NCBI RefSeq assembly: GCF_014898815.1
Contig: NW_026515433.1
Coordinates: 146,501-210,500 of the forward strand
DNA: 64,000 bases
From: Panonychus citri
Lineage: Eukaryota; Arthropoda; Arachnida; Trombidiformes; Tetranychidae
Direction: 5' to 3'
How positions within the stretch are numbered: the first letter of the stretch is position 1; each line of letters starts with the position of its first letter. Below the pieces are notes generated by a model that saw only the letters and a list, made by a program, of their open reading frames with translations, was not told the DNA's origin and ran no database searches. The translations under genes and the position numbers were made by a program. Of the stretch, positions 1-14,148 are shown in pieces.

Positions 1-162
1 CACCAATCGTGTTGAATAATATCATCATTATTATTAGAATCGCCATCATCTGCTCGATTAGTTGATTTCCTGTTGGGTCAGTGATGGTAAACAACTGATC
101 GTAACATTTGATTGCTCGCTATTCGAGTCTCAAGTATTGATTTGAATTGGATTTTACTTTGA

Positions 163-3100
163 ATGCTTCATGACATGATGATGGACTTTATGAAAGATGG
201 CTCTCTGAGTGTGTCTCACGAACCTGATTCATCAATCAGTTTATTTGGTTCAATTGGTTTACCAGTTCCGTCTACAAGTCATTCCTCAACCAATCACCTT
301 TGTTCAGTTAACAACAACACAAACAACAGTAGTAATGTCAATGGTAATAATTCAACTGTAAATGGGTCTTCCAATAACAGTGGTCATAACGGTCATCATA
401 ATAGTAGTAATAATCACCATCACCATCCACACGACAATGGATTGAACCATAACAGGTTTGCTGGGTCAATCAATTCAAATCTATCAACATCATTAATTAA
501 TAGTAACAATCAATCAACGGTCCACTCAAATACTAATAATGCCAATCATTCCAGTGCAACAGCTACTCCTGTGATATCGTTGTTCAAATTGAAAAACTTT
601 CTTCATCAACCCAAATTTAAATCACTGGGCAATAGTAATGATGGTAAGAAGGTGATTTCAATTGATTTCTTGTGAGAAAACACCAATTCAAAGGCTGTTG
701 AGGATAGAAAACGAAAAATCAATCGAACTGTCATGAGAAATGAATGAATCGTTAAAGAGAGTTCAAGGAAAAGAATATGAAATTTGAGTGAAGAAATACA
801 ATTAAGTTGTCGATTGAATTGTGATTAAAGGCAAATGTTCAATTTCCTTTGGAATTGTTTCGTTCGATAGATCGAATAAGAGACTCGATCTATCGAAGAT
901 TCTATCTAATCACATGTTATGCAATCGTTTTGGTCTCATGAAACTCTGTTCATTTCAAGAGATTCATCAATGTTTTCATCTTCTTCTTAATGTTCGGTTA
1001 ATTGTTGTGTCAAGTTGTTCTTTTTACTTTCTTTTGTTCTATCGATCGGTTTTTTTCTTTTCGCTTGTTGATCATCAAATCAGTGAAAACTATCGAATCA
1101 ATTGAATTACAATTTATATTATCTCTTCTTACATTTTCCCAACAATGATTATCTCTTTATTCACCTTTTACCGCTCTTTTTTGCCTCGATTCTTAAGATT
1201 ACCAAACTTATTCAGGCCCCAACAGTGTGGAGGAAAGTCGATCGGGTTCCAGTGGACTGGACACATCGCCCACAATTCACCATAGTCTATACAGTAACCG
1301 GAGTGCAGCGAATTCGAGTCCATCATCTGCTCCCCCTCACCAATCTGTCCTGGTCGTTCCTCAGCCGGTCAAAACCTCTATGCCCAACAATCCAACAACC
1401 AACGGTACAGGTCGGAAGTATCAGTGCAAAATGTGTCCTCAGGTAGAAGTTATTTTATCCGACTCACAAATTATCCTTCGCTTATCATTCAAAACTCTTT
1501 GATACCGAAAAAAGATATTCGATGCTTATAATAGATAAATAGGAAGTTCTTCTTTTTGCTTACAATTATTATTATTACTATTCCATCATTGAAGAAGAAA
1601 ATTGCTCGTAAGAAAGTGAACTTCCACATATAGGCTGCAATTGGAACATTTTTTCTTCCTTCTCTCTCTCTCTCTCTCTCTCTCTTCTCTTTCTTATTCT
1701 TTTTTTCATCTAAGACATCGAAATGAATCTATATAACCCATCAGTCAAGGCGGATACTTTTTTCTCCATTCTCATAGGATTCCAATGGAATCCATGAAGA
1801 TAAACTTATTCTCCCTTTAGATTGTTTCTGTTGATACATGTTTATCATTCCAGTTTCAATTTAAACTTTTATCATCGCCATCAAATCCTGTCAATAGAGT
1901 TCAATGTTATTGTTTACAACTGACAAATACAGTTAAGCAACACAGTTTTCTAATCAGCATGTAAAGGAAAAATAGAAACTTTTGTGAATAGATTCATCTC
2001 TTAGCTTTCAAGCTCAGATGAACTTTTTTTTAAAGTTCTAAAGTTTTTGTATTTCTGATGTTTCATTTACTTTCGTATTCAGAATTCGGTCCTTTATTGA
2101 TTAAATTGTTGTTGTAACTTTGCTACGATTTTCTTGATTATTTTCAACAGGTATTTGGATCTAAAGCAGATATGCAGCTCCACACTCAGATTCATATGAG
2201 AGAACCTAAACCTTATAAATGTTCCCAGTGCTCCAAATCATTCGCAAACTCCTCTTACCTTTCACAACACACACGCATTCATCTTGGTATTAAACCCTAC
2301 CGATGTGAAATGTGTTCCAGAAAGTTCACTCAACTATCTCATCTCCAACAACACATTCGAACCCACACCGGTGACAAACCTTATAAATGTCGTCATGGTG
2401 GCTGTAGTAAGGCATTCTCACAGTTATCGAACTTACAATCGCACTCACGATGTCATCAAACAGATAAACCTTACAAATGTAACTCATGTTATAAATGTTT
2501 CGTCGACGAAACGGCTCTTTTAGATCATATTCCAAAACATAAAGAATCGAAACACCTCAAAACTCACATTTGTCAATTTTGTGGCAAAAGTTACACTCAG
2601 GAAACGTATCTAGCCAAGCATATGCAGAAGCATTCCGATCGTCCTGACAAACGTTCATCCGGATCTTCATCAGCCTCATCATCATCCGCATCTTCGGTCG
2701 CTGCTGCAAATGCTGCTGCAGTTGCCGTTTCTGCAGCCGCAGCCGCAGCCGCGGCCGCTGCTGGTCTCATTGGTCGATCTCCAGGTAATGGTAGCGGAGG
2801 CCCTGAAAGTCACTATGGTTGGAACTCAACTTCATCTGCCAATAATAATAGTACCAATAACCAAGCTAACAACAATAACTCAAATAACACCACCAACTCT
2901 AACAATAGTGCCAGCGGCGTAAACGGCAGTAATAGAGACTCAACCAGTAGTAACAATAGTGCCACAAACGGTACTTCTAGTTCCAATAATAGTTCAACCA
3001 AAGTAAATGGTTCTAATGGTCCTGGAGCAAGTCCTGATCTCCATGAACTTTCTCATCCTCATCACCTCACCACCCTCATCATCCTCATCACTCTCATCAT

Positions 3101-3727
3101 CATTCTCAGGCATCAAATCATCATCATCCACCTCCTGGCTTAAACCCAGTGACACATCATCATCAGAGTAACTCTTGTCTCCTTGGCAGCCCTTTAAGCT
3201 CATCCAATGATATTTCATCTCGTTTTCACCATTCAAGGTCAGATGTTGATGGACATCGACACGGGTCAACCTCATCAACAGGTTCAGCAAATTCTCAGCA
3301 CCACTCCGCTAATAACAGTATCAACACATCAAGTAGCACATCTGTAGTAGGAGGGATAAATGGCAACGGTCAACCAGCTACCACGAATGGTCACAACGGA
3401 TCTTCTGATGATATTTTATCTTATGGTGTAGATATTAAGCCCGTTTCCTCTGCCTCAGCCTTTACACCCATACAATCAGCTAGTATGTTATCCAATGCTC
3501 GAAACGCTGTAGCAGCGGCTTATTTCCCTTATGACACCTTTGGCTTTGCCAAACCTGGAACTGGACAGGTTCATAATATGGACTTAAAATCATCCATGGA
3601 ATTTAAATCAAGCGGTACATTTCCTAACCAATTAATTGCATTAAATCAAATCCGTAATTACGCATCCATGCCCAACAGCACAGCTTCAATAGCTGGAGAA
3701 CATAGGATTTTGAAAGATAAGTCATAA
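163..3727 (+). CDS. rn/sqz-like: C2H2 zinc-finger transcription factor, rotund/squeeze (LIN-29) type
   Basis: Proposed exons are 163-643, 1216-1442, 2151-3002 and 3110-3727, about 725 residues. Six C2H2 fingers lie in a row. The first is split by the intron between 1442 and 2151, with its CxxC in exon 2 and its two His in exon 3. The others include YRCEMC, a finger with a one-residue insertion (CRHGGC) and a final HICQFC finger. Their order and linkers (GIKPY, HTGDKPY, HQTDKPY) match the rotund/squeeze/LIN-29 family of nuclear regulators of limb and neuron fate. The N-terminus is rich in Asn, Ser and His, and an Ala run, an Asn/Ser tract and a His tract follow the fingers. The frame changes near 3070. 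Either a 107-nt intron (3003-3109, ending CTCAG, phase 0 on both sides) or one base missing from a CCC run would explain it. The start at 163 is the first ATG of the long frame; earlier non-coding exons are possible. Confidence 0.85.
1661..1684. repeat. (CT)n microsatellite in an intron
   Basis: An uninterrupted CT dinucleotide run of about 12 units lies inside the 1443-2150 intron of the zinc-finger gene. Otherwise this intron is AT-rich and shows no coding sequence. Confidence 0.9.
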
Positions 3728-5809
3728 TATCAAGATACTAAAATCTTCAACAATTAAAGACTTCACCTAAATGAACATTATCATTATTATCATCAACATC
3801 GTCTCATCTCAAAGCATCTCAATTGAAAATGAACAAAAAACGCATCCATCGACTTTTGCGTTTTTATTACGAATTATAATATAAACAAAATAAACTATCT
3901 TTCTTTCTCAACTCACACAAATACACCAAGAAAAGTCCTAAAGTGGCCATTTTATTGTCACTGATAAATCTTAGTCCTCATCATCTACATTCTCTTCTGT
4001 ATCTTTTCTTCTCTCTTTCAATGTAATTTCCTATCTTTTCTTTTTCCTCTTCCCGTTTATTTCTAACAAACTTTTCTCTATCTCTACACATAGCGAACAT
4101 TCTGTGTACTATATGGTCTCTCCTTCCCTTCACCTTTTCCTCCTTCTCCTCGAATCTCTAAAGTCTTACTTGAATCTCTACCTGGAGAAATCGGGCAATT
4201 AAGATGCCTGACTAATGTATCTTCTCATCTATTTCTCTCCATGTACAAGGTATCAAATGAAAAACAAACAAAAATGATGCATAGAAATAACTTGTAGATG
4301 TTGGGAACATTATTATATCTCTCACGATATTAATTAAAATAATTATTGAGTAACAAACAAACAATGAGCCAAAATGTACCAATTATTTGCCAAAAGAGGA
4401 AAAAGCGAATTGAACATGAAACGGGAAAAGGTCAGTGTTGGGAAGCGATCAGGTTGATGATAAACCAATAATTACTTTGGTTAACAATAGAAAAGTTGAC
4501 AATGATTAGTAATCATGATGATAGCATCTTTCGCAATCAGGATGAAGATGAGAGAGTGAGAGTGAAGAGAATGAGAAAATAAATGAAAGATTTTGCGATC
4601 TCTTCGCGGAGTCAATTTTCTTACCTCAATTTATCAACATGAAGCATCACCAACAATCATCATCATCATCATCATACCTGCATTGTAGTCAAACCTCAGC
4701 TTATGAAGGTGATGACGAGGGTTGGAAGGAGGAGGAAGATGATGACAGTGAATGTTTCACGCTTGAAAATCACTGCAGCGTATCCAAGAATAGATTAGCT
4801 GAAGAATCGGTTTCTTAAAGGAAAAGGAATCAAGATCAGTGAAGAGAATCCATTTCCTAGATAAATATAATTTCGATGAAATCAGAAAAGGCAGAAATAG
4901 GAAGAGGAGGGAGAATTGAGCGAGTGAGCGAGAGAGAGAGAGAGAGAGAGAGATAATATGAAGGTATCTAAATGGGTGGATGATAAAATCTCTTTCCTTA
5001 GAAAACGAATCAAGGTGAGAATTTTTTAATTTCTAATATCAAATTGAATTAATTTCCTAATTAATGACTTGATTCATCAAAGTGTTTAACTGACTAATTT
5101 CATGAGATGCGACTAATTAAAAGTTTAACAGCTCATTTTTTATTAATATTCTTCACTTCTTATTTTCATCGTTTAGATTGTCATTTTAATTAAGGATCAA
5201 GTATCATTTTGATAACTTTAATTATTATATTTACATGTAATAGTTTAGTTTATACATTGGCACAATTTTCGTGGAAATGCGAAAATAATTGTTACATTTT
5301 TATGTATCGATAATTGCAAGCAACTCGTACGAGCGATTATTGTAGAAAAAAACTGACCAGAATTTTCTTAACTCATTGATACATTATTCCCCTTTCTTCT
5401 GACTATTTCATGGGTAAAAATACAGAACGATATGAACTTCTTTTCATTATTTTCACTTGTCAACATTTAGTTATTAAGAACTTGATGATATTTATAATCT
5501 GAAGATTTTCGGTTGAGTATTGACCCGAAATCAAGCAATACATTTTATTGTATACATTTTTATTTTAAAATATCGATTGACTTTAATTATGATTGATTAG
5601 TTTTGATTTAGTTAAATAGTCAACTGTAAAAAAACATCATTCCCATGATTAAAATCTCTCTGCATTCAAATATTTTTTGCTAAATATGTTAATGTTATCA
5701 TCACTTTAATTATCGGCTCAACTGGAATAGCAATTAAGTCTAAATTAGTTCACTTCGAGCTCAAGTTAAGTTTACTTTCCAATAGCTGGTGAGTGTCTGT
5801 CCTTTAATC
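3728..5809. other. intergenic, AT-rich, with a GA microsatellite
   Basis: The first 170 bases hold the 3' end of the zinc-finger transcript, with an AATAAA-type signal (AAAATAAACT) near 3885-3895. A GA dinucleotide run occupies about 4930-4952. The rest is AT-rich with ATC/GAT trinucleotide clusters. No convincing coding exon or RNA gene was seen on either strand. The promoter of the thrombospondin gene should lie in the last few hundred bases. Confidence 0.6.
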
Positions 5810-8800
5810 ATGATTATCTTAATTATATTTACATCTCTGATTTTATCAATCTCAAATGGATCATTGATTAAAGATGAAAGTAAGTAATGATTTGAATTGA
5901 AAATTTGTTTAATTAAATTGAATTACCACTTAATTGTAGAGGTATCACTCGAATTTGAAAAGATACTCAATTATCGTGGAAACTTTTCCATTGTTTTGAA
6001 AAATATCAAACCCCCATGGAGAGCAACTTCGAATTTGGATTCTCAAAGATTATTTCGATTAATTAATGGGGAAAGATCAATCGAATTATATTTGGATCGT
6101 AAAAATTCATTATTTGCAATTTCTGTGAAACGACCTGAGGCGAAGGATCGAGATCTATGGTCGTTGCCCATTCCCACGGTTAATCGTACTTCTCATCATA
6201 AATCGTTGTTGATTTACTTTGAATGGTTGGAAACTAAGTCCAAGATAAATCGCGATGATCAAATCAAAGTTTGGGTATTTGCTGAGTGTCAAGCGTTTGG
6301 ATCTATGAAGTTGGAGCGAAGTCCATTTGAAAACATTGTCCCTGGTGAAGATACGATAATTGTGGTAAGACTTAGTTTGATCTGATAAGTGATAATTAAA
6401 CTAACGAGCAATTTGTTGATTCAATTTAATGATTAGGAGAGGGAAAAAAAGATCAAAGTGATTATTGAAAAAGGAATAACAATTTTCGATGTTTTGGAAA
6501 AAGAATCTTGTCCAACTGCATCAGCACCACCATATTATTTGGTCGCTCGGAATATCCAATCAACTGCATTACCTTGTTTCGGATCAGATGACTCATTAAA
6601 CGAATCATCTTCTTGTAGATTAGCATCTTCTTCATCAACATCATCCTCATCATCCCTTAATCGAGGTGTTGCTCTGTTAAGCAGAACATTGATTCAATTG
6701 GACAAAACTGTAAGAGATGCAATTGTTTCAATTGATCAACAGGTAAATTGTAGTTGGATTGTGATTTTTTCTTCTTTCAACAAGTTCTTTTCTGTTGATT
6801 TCGTTTGATTAGACTCAAGAGACTAAGGCTTTGAGGCAAATTCTTGAACAATGTGATCTTTGTCGCTCAGGTAAGTTAATTATGTTGATAGTGTGATGAT
6901 AGAGGTAATTAGAGGGAAGAATGAGGCCCAACCATGAATTTGCTGGTTGGTTAGTTTACTATTACAACACTTATTTAATTAATTATTGACTCTTTAGATA
7001 AAAGAAAAGTTTCTTGCAAAGATAATCCCTGTTTCCCTGAAGTCAATTGCATTGATTTACCAGAATCATCTCAAGGATTCACTTGTGGCTCATGTCCACC
7101 AGGATTCACAGGAAATGGTCTTAATTGCCAAGATATCGACGAATGTAGTTTAGCAAATCCTTGTGCAATCGGTGTCGTTTGCACTAATTTATCTCCTGGA
7201 TTTGTTTGTGATCCTTGTCCGAGTGGTCAGTCTGGTAATCAAATCAAGGGAATCGGACTTGATTTTGCTAGAAACAGCAAACAGGTGAGATAAAATTGAA
7301 TCTATTCGATAAAACTGAGTAGAAAGATGTTCAATAATTAAAAACTTGAACTTTGCTTGGATTTTGAACAGATATGTTCAGTTACAAATCGTTGTGAAGA
7401 TAAATCGAACGGAGGTTGTAAGCCCAATTCTCGTTGTATAAATCTATCAGCAAATCGAATTGTTTGTGGTGATTGTTTACCTGGTTTTAAAGGTAATCAA
7501 TCAGTTGGATGTTTCCCTCAATCAGTCAAAACTTGTCCTGATGGAATTACCGTTTGTCACTCGAATGCAAATTGCTATAAACTAAGATCTGAAAACAGAT
7601 ACTCATGTCGGGTAATTAGGCGAAATCAATAATTAGCACAAATTCAGTTATTATTAATACTTAAACTAATTGATCACAAACAGTGCGAACCAGGATGGGC
7701 AGGAGATGGACACAATTGTGGAGTAGATAGAGACATGGACGGTTGGCCCGACAATCCGCTTGCTTGTAACTCAATTAGATGTAAACAGGTAATTAATTAA
7801 TTAACTAAAAGTCAACTCAATGATTATTTTATGTATCAAATTACAATGCGGTTGAAGGTAAGTTTTAAATAAATAGTTAATTGTGAAGACAATCGTTGAT
7901 TATTTGCTAGATTTTTTTCTCTAAACTTTTAAATTAAGTATATCAACTGGATTGTTCCTTTTTTGTTTCTAATTTTTTGCTTCCATTAAATGGTGAATCT
8001 TTCAGGACAATTGTCCATTGATCCCTAACAATGGTCAAGAAGATGCTGATTCCGATGGAAAAGGTGACATTTGTGATGAAGATGCGGATAACGACGGAGT
8101 GATTAACAAGCTTGTAAGTATCGAGCTTATTTTGTCATTTCTTTTACTCTCAACAGATCAACTTTTTTTCTTAATTATTTCAAATCAGTTTTTTTCTTCA
8201 TTTAATTAGATTTTATATTTGCCATTACTATTAACCCATTGATCTTTCAGCCTACAAAATCAATTTAATCCTCATTACAATCAGTGAACCAACAATATAA
8301 TAATTATGATCTTGACTCGAAACCTGCAACGTGTATCTGTTTGTAATGATAGATAATAATTTGATTTTTTTGATTGAACTTAATTTTTTATTTGCTGATT
8401 GATTTTCAGGATAATTGTCCACTAAAAGGTAATTCAGACCAGAAAGATCTTGATGATGATAGTTATGGTGATGTTTGTGACAATTGTCCAACCAAATCAA
8501 ATCCTAATCAACTTGACTCAGACTCTGATGGATTGGGTGATGTTTGTGATGATGATATTGACAATGATGGGATAATTGGATCAGCTGATAATTGTCCATT
8601 TGTTCATAACCCTAATCAGTCAGATAAAGATGCTGATGGTATAGGAGATTCTTGTGATAATTGTCCTAATTTGCATAATCCGGATCAATTGGACGATGAT
8701 AGAGATCTGGTGGGCAATGCATGTGAATCAACATCAGACATTGATTCAGATGGAATACAAGATAATCGAGATAATTGTCGAACAATTTCCAATGCTGATC

Positions 8801-9846
8801 AATTAGATACTGATGGTGATGGATTAGGTGATATATGTGATAATGATATTGATGGTGATGGATTACCTAATTCATTAGACAATTGTCCTCTAGTTTATAA
8901 TCCTGATCAACGCGATTCAATTACAGGATCAGGTGTTGGTGATTCTTGTCGCAATGATACAGATGGGGATGGAGTATCAGATACAGATGATGTTTGTCCG
9001 GACAATAAATTTATCTATGTCACCGACTTCCGGTCATTTGCAACAATACCACTTGACCCGGAAGGTAATTCTCAAATTGACCCTCATTGGGTAGTCTATT
9101 CACAAGGAGCTGAAATTGTGCAAACTCTCAATTCGGACCCAGGTCTAGCTGTGGGCTATCACGCATTTGCTGGGGTCGACTTTGAGGGAACCATGTTCGT
9201 CGAAGCCAATATCGATGATGATTACATTGGGTTCATCTTTAGCTACCAAGATAATCGCAACTTTTACACAGTCATGTGGAAAAAAGCAGCACAAACTTAT
9301 TGGAGACCGACGCCTTTCAGAGCAGTCGCTTCACCTGGAATTCAACTGAAACTTGTTCAATCGACTACGGGGCCAGGGGAGATCATGAGAAACTCCCTCT
9401 GGCACACAGGTAATACAACGAATCAAGTCTCTTTACTGTGGAAAGATCCTCGAAATGTCGGATGGAAAGAGAAAACTGCGTATAGATGGTCACTTATTCA
9501 TCGACCCAAAATCGGTCTCATTAGATTACGAATTTACGAAGGCGGTTTACTAGTCGCTGATTCTGGTAACTTGTTCGATAATAGTCTCAAAGGTGGAAGG
9601 TTGGGAGTTTTCTGTTTCTCTCAGGAAAAAATAATTTGGTCCGATTTAGTTTATCGTTGCAACGATCAATTGCCCGCAATGATTTACAATCAACTCCCAA
9701 ATAAAGTGAAAGATTTGGTTGAAATCGACGAAACAAAACCAACGGACATGAAAATGATCGGGAGAGTTTCGTCAATTAGAAATCAATTTGAAGACGACGA
9801 TGATGATTCCGATGATGACGACGAGTCGAATTTAATTCCAATATGA
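5810..9846 (+). CDS. Tsp: Thrombospondin, COMP-type (group B, no type 1 repeats)
   Basis: Nine exons join in frame: 5810-5879, 5940-6364, 6437-6742, 6813-6870, 6998-7284, 7372-7611, 7684-7788, 8006-8113 and 8410-9846. They give about 1011 residues. The start was chosen because it opens with a hydrophobic signal peptide (MIIIxIIFTSLILSISNG-like). Then come an N-terminal laminin-G-like domain (about 25-200), a Ser-rich linker, a short heptad segment ending in CDLC (about 268-287) that would make the disulfide-linked oligomer, EGF-like modules including a calcium-binding one (DIDEC), a long run of calcium-binding type 3 repeats (DNCPxxxNxxQxDxDxDGxGDxCD, about 470-732), and the L-lectin-like C-terminal domain (FDFEGT-like, GLAVGY, NVGWK, GGRLGVFCFSQE). 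There are no type 1 or von Willebrand C modules, as in vertebrate TSP3-5. The tail ends in an unusual acidic run. It is an extracellular matrix protein. Confidence 0.95.
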
Positions 9847-12800
9847 ATTCAACATTAGTGTTCTGAGTAACCAAATGACCCGAATTATAAACAACTAATT
9901 GAATGTTTCCCCTTAATTCAGCATTGAAGCTAAAGATTAATTTGAATAACATTGTTAAATGAATTTGTAATTTTTGATCAAACTATTAATTGTAATCCAG
10001 GTTAATTGTATGTTAATTAAATGATTTAATAAACCCAAAGGTTAACCATTAATCTCAGTGACTGAAACAACAAACAAACACAATAATCGTAATCAAGGGA
10101 ATTGTTAATTGCAAAAAGTTAATCTCTATTCTTAATTTAATATTATTCAAATTGTTTTTCTGAAATTAGTTTAAATAGTTGTTTAAGGAAGACAATTAGG
10201 TGTAAAAGTAAATAATTCAATGTTAATCATTACATAAGATAAAAAAGGATTAAAAACCATTGAAGCGACAATTGATTCTAATTAACAACAATTTACAATT
10301 TACTTGAGATTGAATTACTATCGAGAGAAATCCTTACATCCGGAAACAATTTAGCAAATTAAAGACATAACAGTAACTATTATCTCCTACTCATCGCTTA
10401 AATCAACAACAATTAAGTATAATATCCCATACAAGTGTATCAATGGAAAATTGATTTCCATTTAATTGTAGTTTATTTTGATTGTGTTATTTGTCATTGG
10501 TGAATAAAAGCCTATAGATGATGATTGTATTATCTTGAAGATATCATGATGATCATGATGAGAACAAGAATGAAAAAAGATGAGATTTTTTCTACTCATT
10601 GAAAGGTAGCATTAAGAATGGAAAAAGTATAAGGAAGAAGAAGAGAGAGAGAGAGAGAGAGATGATCATGATGAGGACAGAGAAGATGATATTAAGAGAA
10701 ATGATTCAATGATGCGCATTATCATCAATTCTTATAGAGATGAAAAGTATTTCGAAGACGAACTAATGATTCCCATGGAAAAAATTCAGAATCAGAATCA
10801 TTGGAGCAACAATCATTTGAGAATCTATGGTCAGTAGCATATTTGTATTGTTTGTATATTTCATCATGAGAATGAGAATGACCATCATTATGATGATGAG
10901 GATAATAAGTTTGTTTACTTTGATCACTCAGCTGAAAAGATGATGAAAACTTTTTAATCTTCGCGATCTTCAAGTCAATCTTGACCAGTGTCAGTTGATG
11001 AGACAATAAAAACCATAATTTTCATATCATTTTAATTTGCTCATCTTCATCTTCATCTCCATCTTTTTATCATCATCTCAAATCATTGATCTTGAAGATA
11101 ATAATAGTTATATCGTGTTGAATTAGAGTGACAATGATACCTTGATACTAGTGAAGATCAAACTGAGGTGATAAACATGATGATAATGATGATGAGATTT
11201 GATGAGAGTGAGAATGTTCATTTTCACGTATCAGTCTTTCGGGAGGTGAGGTTAATGATGAAACCTGGAGGTCTATTAATTGAAGGCGAGATTATTATGA
11301 TGATCAAGGAGATAATGATGATGTTTCTCAGTGTTATTTGATTGTCACTGGATTGATGGATTACCTTTTATCATCAATTTAGGATGAAAAAAGAGATCGA
11401 GATGATGAAGAATAAGAATGAACCTTTTCACTCATATTGATTGTGCTTCTCTCCTTTGCTGGACAATCGTGTAATCATCAAGAAACAGATAATTTAACAA
11501 ATTATTTGCTTCATCTTAATCATCTCTAATGTCATCATCATCTTTATCATCAGTTTCATCGCGATCAAAGGATAAGGTTAGATAAGAATGGGACAAAAAA
11601 TGTATTCATCTGATGATTAAGGAGGAAATGTGATTTTCTGTACTGGACAATGGTCACAGATCTTATTTATTTCTATCGCCATGATGATTATCATCAAGAA
11701 CCAACTGATTAATTGATTCAATCCAATGAGCTCGACTAATCAACAATAAAAGAAAGTATCGACTATTGTAATTACTCATCAATAGATCAAAACAACTTTT
11801 GATTAGTGACAATTAAGAGACATTTAAGTAAATTTCTATTACTATTTAACCTATTCTGATCTTAATTGTGATAAAAGTCTATTGAACTTTAAAATTACTG
11901 CTAATCATTTGTTGATAATTAGTATTTTGATTTCTTTTTTTTTGTTTCTCTAAGTTTCGTTAATCAGGTTAATCAATTTAATCAGAAAAAAGGTAAACAT
12001 ATAGAAAAGAAACAATTGTTATTATGAATTAAGTTACTACAAAACTCGATCTTTATTTTTCCACCAATTAACTAATTATCATGAAATTCAGTAGGTCAAC
12101 TATATGATTAAGTTGATTGATGATGATTATGATTAAGAATCAGTTGTGAAGCCATCTTACTTTCCCTTAACTATCAACAAAATAAGTATTATGATGATGG
12201 TTGATAAAAAATCAAATCTGTGAATCAAATCAACAATTACAACAACAAAAAACCATTAATCATTTCAATCAACAAGTTAAACAAAGTATTAATTATAATC
12301 AATTATAACAACTGAACAACAAATTTAATCAATGAACTGAGTTAATGGTAACTTATTTCATTCCAATTGATTTCAGATTGATCAGAATCTTCAGGATCAG
12401 AAGTTTTTTTATTCAACAACAAATTGTTTCATTTGATTGTATTTGCTATTGATATGATTGAATTGATTACTTGAAACAAAATTGATCGTTTCAATTGAAT
12501 TAGATTATCAACAATATGAAATCAATAAGAGACAAAAAAGTTTCTTGTAAAAGCTTCACTCTGATGTAACTTAGCATTTAATCCTCATCGATCAATTTTA
12601 TCATAACCATTTGGAGTTTTCAAGATGATGAACTAGATTATCATCTTCATCTTCATCTTCATCACAAGTATCAAAAGCATCCAATAAATGGAACAACCGA
12701 AATAATAACAAAATGAATGAAAAAGTTTCCTTTTTCTATTTCTCCAAATCTAAAGTCATCTTATTCCTCATCACCCTGAGCATCTCCCAACCACTACAGT

Positions 12801-14078
12801 TATCCCTTAATTCCTGCAAATATAGAAATGACTTTTACTTTATCAATCAGAAACTTAATTTTCCGTGAATTCTGATTGATTTTCAAACAACCAATCCACT
12901 TTATCGAGTATAAATAATGTCTTGATAAGTTTCACTCATTTAGAATCAATTAAAATGACTGACAAAATGCTGACTCGTATTTCATTTAGTGGAAAGTTAA
13001 TTAATTTAGTTAACAAAAGAATCTACTACATTTCGATTCAGTTTCATGAGCTGAATTGTTTTCGTTTTCATTTTCATTTTATTCTGATTCTGATATTCTC
13101 ACTGTTCCATGGTTTTGTTTATTCAATTGCCAAGGGATGTAAATTGTTGTTGTCTGTCGATGATAAAGATTCAAATGAATTGAATGTGACTTGAAATCCG
13201 CTCGAAGGGAAATTTGATTTTTTTTCGATGATCGATTGTAAATGTCACTTCATCTTCTCTATCATCTATATCATTCCTTCAGCATCTTATCAATCTTTTC
13301 CGTCAATTGAAATGCTTCATTTCTGATTTTGGTCAATATTCAAATGACTTTACCAATAAGATCTTAGAAAACAAAAATATCTCTGGTTTTTGTATCGAAA
13401 TGTCATGTTTTATCATTAGTCTAATCATTTCAACAGTTGTCTGGATGATTAATTGACAATCTAATTAATGTCATAAAGATAAACATTTAAAAGTGTTAAT
13501 GAGTTAACTCACAAGAAAACAGGAAATATTCAATCAATGAAAATTCACATTACTTTTCAATATTTAAATGATTCGTATCTCCATTGAATAATTAAAATCA
13601 ACTACAATCTCCCTGACAATAAACTGCAGCCTTTTGATCAATTGATTTAAAAAAATTTAAGGTGAAATGAGGGATTTGTAAATCTAATCAGTCGCAATTC
13701 AATTGTTATTAGTGGTTATTATCGAATGGAATTAGTTTATTGGCATATTCATTGGCAAAAAAGTCGATATTTTAACCAGAAAAAAATTTATTTACTTTGA
13801 TCAATTGTTAGTTAATCGCTTTTTGATTGGGATTTTAATTAGAAATTTAATTTCCAGTTAAGGATATTTCGTAATTAGACATTAGTTGAATCGGTAAACA
13901 GTAAAATGTATTAAAAGCTTATATTTCTTATTAATCAAAATAAAGAAAATGGTTTTGATAACTAATCATGGAGAGGATTAGATTAATAAGAAAGATTAAA
14001 AATGAAAAGATGAAAATTCAACAATAATGTTTAACTAATGAAGAGATTAAAACTTGGAGAGCGAGAGATATAATTGAT

Positions 14079-14148
<70 letters not shown>

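Noticed and set aside
1102..1446. Alternative frame over zinc-finger exon 2
   Set aside because: The other frame gives the CxxC half of finger 1 and joins in phase to exon 3, so this one is a shadow.
7843..7863. Possible micro-exon (TGCGGTTGAAG before a GTAAGT) in thrombospondin
   Set aside because: There is no AG acceptor directly before it, and exons 7 and 8 already join in frame at the family's conserved KQ-DNCP junction.
10725..11006. 93-codon His-rich open frame on minus
   Set aside because: The His and Asp residues come from ATG/CAT trinucleotide clusters. No donor or acceptor links it to another exon.
12922..13194. 90-codon open frame on plus
   Set aside because: Low-complexity, Phe/Ile/His-rich translation in AT-rich DNA, with no splice context and no family motif.
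14083..14146. CRISPR-like or satellite array
   Set aside because: It is a simple dinucleotide run with no spacers, and the genome is eukaryotic.
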